Origin: Nitrospirota bacterium
GTDB taxonomy: Bacteria > Nitrospirota > JACRHL01
Assembly: GCA_029881725.1 (NCBI GenBank)
Contig: JAOUMB010000017.1
Location: 1 to 51,984, forward strand
Direction: 5' to 3'
Length of the DNA stretch: 51,984 nt
Notes under the pieces: generated by a model
Told to the model about the DNA's origin: nothing
The model's input: the letters and a program-made list of their open reading frames with translations, nothing else
Database searches by the model: none
Shown: positions 50,443-51,984 of the stretch, one piece after another
Layout of the letters: the number at the start of each line of letters is the position of its first letter
How positions within the stretch are numbered: the stretch's first letter is position 1
Position numbers and translations under genes: made by a program

Positions 50443-51471
50443 TCAGCGATCCCGCTCGACCACGTATTCGGCCAGATTGACCAGCGCCTGACGGTGGGGG
50501 CCGTCGGGGAACGCCCCGGTGAGGATTTCCCGGGCGCGCAGGGAAAACCCGCGTGCCCGCTCCAGGGCGTCGTCCAGGGCGTGGTAGCGGTCCATCAGGG
50601 CCAGCACAAAGGCCAGATCCTCTTCCGGCGCATCATCGTCCCGGGCCACGATCCGCTCCACCCGTGCGCGCTCGGCGGCGTCGCACCGTTGCAGGGCATA
50701 CAGCAGGGGCAGGGTGATCTTGCCGTCTTTCAGGTCGCCCCCCAGGGCCTTTCCGAACACCTCGGTATCGGAACGGTAGTCCAGCGCGTCGTCGGCCACC
50801 TGAAACGCGATGCCCATCAGGCGTCCGTATTCCGCCAAGGCGTCGCAGCGGGCCGCGTCCACTCCGCCCAGCATGCCTCCCACCCGTGCGGCGGTGGCCA
50901 TCAGCGAGGCGGTTTTCAATTCCACAATCCGCAGGTAGGAGTCCTCGGTGAGCCCGGCGTCGCCGCACACGGAAAGCTGGAACACCTCCCCCTCGCTCAT
51001 CTCCTCCACCGCCTGGGTGAGGGCCTGCACGATGTCCAGATCGCCCACCGAAACGCTCATGGCCAGGGCGCGGGCATACAGGTAATCCCCCACCAGCACG
51101 CTGCCGGCATTGCCCCACAGGGCGCGGGCCGCATCCTGGCCGCGCCGGATTTCGCCATCGTCCACCACGTCGTCGTGCAGCAGGGTGGCGGTGTGAATGT
51201 ACTCCACCACCGCCCCCAGCAAGGCCATCGCCGGGCTGGATTCGCCATCCGGGACCGCTCCCGCCATGCGCGCGGCAGCCGCCAGCACCAGCGGACGAAA
51301 CCGCTTGCCGCCACTGCCCAGCACGTAGCGCGCCACCTCGCCCACCAGAGCCACGTCGGAACGCAGGTTCGCGGAGAGCTGCGCCTCCACCTGTTCCAGG
51401 TCGGTTCGGTAGCGTGCCCACACCTCCTCGGCGCGGGTCCGGGGGTCTAGCTGTTGTGCCGGACTAGTCAT
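50443..51471 (-). CDS. ispB: Trans-isoprenyl diphosphate synthase (IspB-like)
   Basis: A 342-residue all-helical prenyltransferase that builds the side chain of ubiquinone or menaquinone. The first aspartate-rich motif is LLHDDVVDDGEIRRG, the second is FQVADDALDYRSDTEVFGKA, and GGKRFRPLVLAAAARM is the IPP-binding block. The residue before the first motif and the length suit medium/long-chain (octaprenyl-type) synthases, but chain length cannot be fixed from this alone. ATG 51471 has only a weak AGGCC upstream. In many proteobacteria ispB is divergent from rplU-rpmA; those genes are not reached here. Confidence 0.9.
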   Translation of the reverse strand: MTSPAQQLDPRTRAEEVWARYRTDLEQVEAQLSANLRSDVALVGEVARYVLGSGGKRFRPLVLAAAARMAGAVPDGESSPAMALLGAVVEYIHTATLLHDDVVDDGEIRRGQDAARALWGNAGSVLVGDYLYARALAMSVSVGDLDIVQALTQAVEEMSEGEVFQLSVCGDAGLTEDSYLRIVELKTASLMATAARVGGMLGGVDAARCDALAEYGRLMGIAFQVADDALDYRSDTEVFGKALGGDLKDGKITLPLLYALQRCDAAERARVERIVARDDDAPEEDLAFVLALMDRYHALDDALERARGFSLRAREILTGAFPDGPHRQALVNLAEYVVERDR

Positions 51472-51984
51472 CGGAAAGGCCTAATCATGCATGGATGCCC
51501 CCCCTCTCTGTCAAGATGCTTCCCGGTGCCGGACGGGGGAATGGGGTGGGTTGCGGTGCTGCGCGCATGGCGGATTGAGGTGATTTGGGGGGGGCACTGG
51601 TTATATATATGAATGGTTGGGTGGCGGCTGTCGCATGGGTCCCGTGGGGTGGTCTGTGTTTTCTTCCATGTCCTTTCCGGCCCCCCAATCGTGCTACGCG
51701 CACGGCGATATGGCTGGCGAGTCAAACCGTACTCCACCCCGGAGGCGGCACTCGGTCGTCCGGAATTATCGCCGTGCGCGTAGCACCGCACGGCGGTATG
51801 TGACTGTAGAGGACTGTTTGGAGCTCTTTCGGTGGAAATGACCAGCCGCCTTGCGTTCCGTATTGGCTATCGTCGATGGGCCGCACTGTGGGGGGGATGC
51901 CGCTGGTCCCGAGGGGTGGTCTTTCATATGAATGTGAGTGGTTGGGTGGGGTGGGGTGCATGGGTCGTATGCCGTTTCTTTTGT
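51472..51984. other. Repeat-rich non-coding region at the right edge
   Basis: No protein or RNA gene is recognised in the last 513 bases. G-rich and T-rich runs dominate the plus strand. It holds several related copies of GTGCTACGCGCACGGCG (51556, 51691, inverted at 51786, partial at 51788) and two copies of a block containing ATATGAATG, GGTTGGGTGG and GCATGGGTC (near 51607-51655 and 51913-51966). The region continues beyond the window. Confidence 0.6.
51691..51786. repeat. Perfect 20-bp inverted repeat with 56-bp spacer
   Basis: GTGCTACGCGCACGGCGATA (51691-51710) is repeated exactly in inverted orientation at 51767-51786. A diverged direct copy is at 51556-51575 and a partial one begins at 51788. 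This could be the ends of a small non-coding mobile element or a hairpin-forming intergenic repeat. Confidence 0.85.

Overview
The window is a GC-rich bacterial chromosome segment, almost entirely coding, with genes on both strands in short tight operons (many 4-bp ATGA/GTGA overlaps) and frequent GTG/TTG starts. The gene set fits a Gram-negative proteobacterium: RlmN, FtsY, YbeY/PhoH, HtpX, Def-Fmt-RsmB, ZapA, DapC/DapD of the succinylase branch, LeuCDB, GlyQS, a long-form dCTP deaminase and a Znu transporter. Other items (a PgpH-type 7TM-HD protein between phoH and ybeY, DUF4321 and DUF4388 proteins, an archaeal/eukaryotic-type PheRS, a bS22-like mini-protein) are unusual for model gammaproteobacteria, so I do not assign a lineage below phylum level.

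Layout. 1-3474 (-): chemosensory operon (two CheW-domain proteins, an MCP, and a second membrane sensor cut by the window edge). 3623-8289 (+): phoH, pgpH, ybeY, ftsY. 8308-9312 (-): arsM with a perfect 22-bp palindrome just upstream. 9547-9816 (+): DUF4321 membrane protein. 9832-10890 (-): rlmN. 11053-14617 (+): an operon behind a good promoter and a leader hairpin, holding a degenerate receiver/DUF4388 protein, a Rossmann/degenerate-GGDEF protein, a coiled-coil protein, zapA and dapC, closed by a terminator. 14670-15808 (+): dapD and a small YdeI-like protein, then a decayed copy of the dapD 3' end and an AT-rich orphan gene (15827-16589). 16624-25756 (-): an OYE reductase, a bidirectional terminator, and the translation operon def-fmt-htpX-rsmB-rpe-pheS-pheT. 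25907-28028 (+): gpmI and a DUF5069 gene. 28025-28861 (-): a membrane-anchored hydrolase. 29143-33938 (+): glyQ, glyS, mnmA and an MBL-fold hydrolase. 33993-34439 (-): a small secreted protein. 34681-43135 (+): leuC-leuD-leuB-asd, a cysteine desulfurase, bluB, dcd, queA. 43152-47672 (-): a diguanylate cyclase, znuB-znuC-znuA, and a 31-residue bS22-like protein. 48069-49291: divergent zinc-ribbon (-) and prohibitin-like SPFH (+) genes. 49292-49815: no protein gene, but a likely structured RNA. 49816-51471 (-): pyrE and an ispB-like prenyl synthase. 51472-51984: non-coding, repeat-rich.

Most of the window serves translation (formyl-Met start, PheRS, GlyRS, tRNA and rRNA modification, ribosome and SRP maturation) and amino-acid synthesis (leucine, lysine, aspartate family). 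The most interesting places are the zapA-linked degenerate signalling cassette, the archaeal-type PheRS inside the def-fmt operon, the candidate structured RNA at 49475-49735, the dapD scar with its foreign gene, the hairpins and expanded metal-binding repeat of the znu locus, and the repeats at the right edge.
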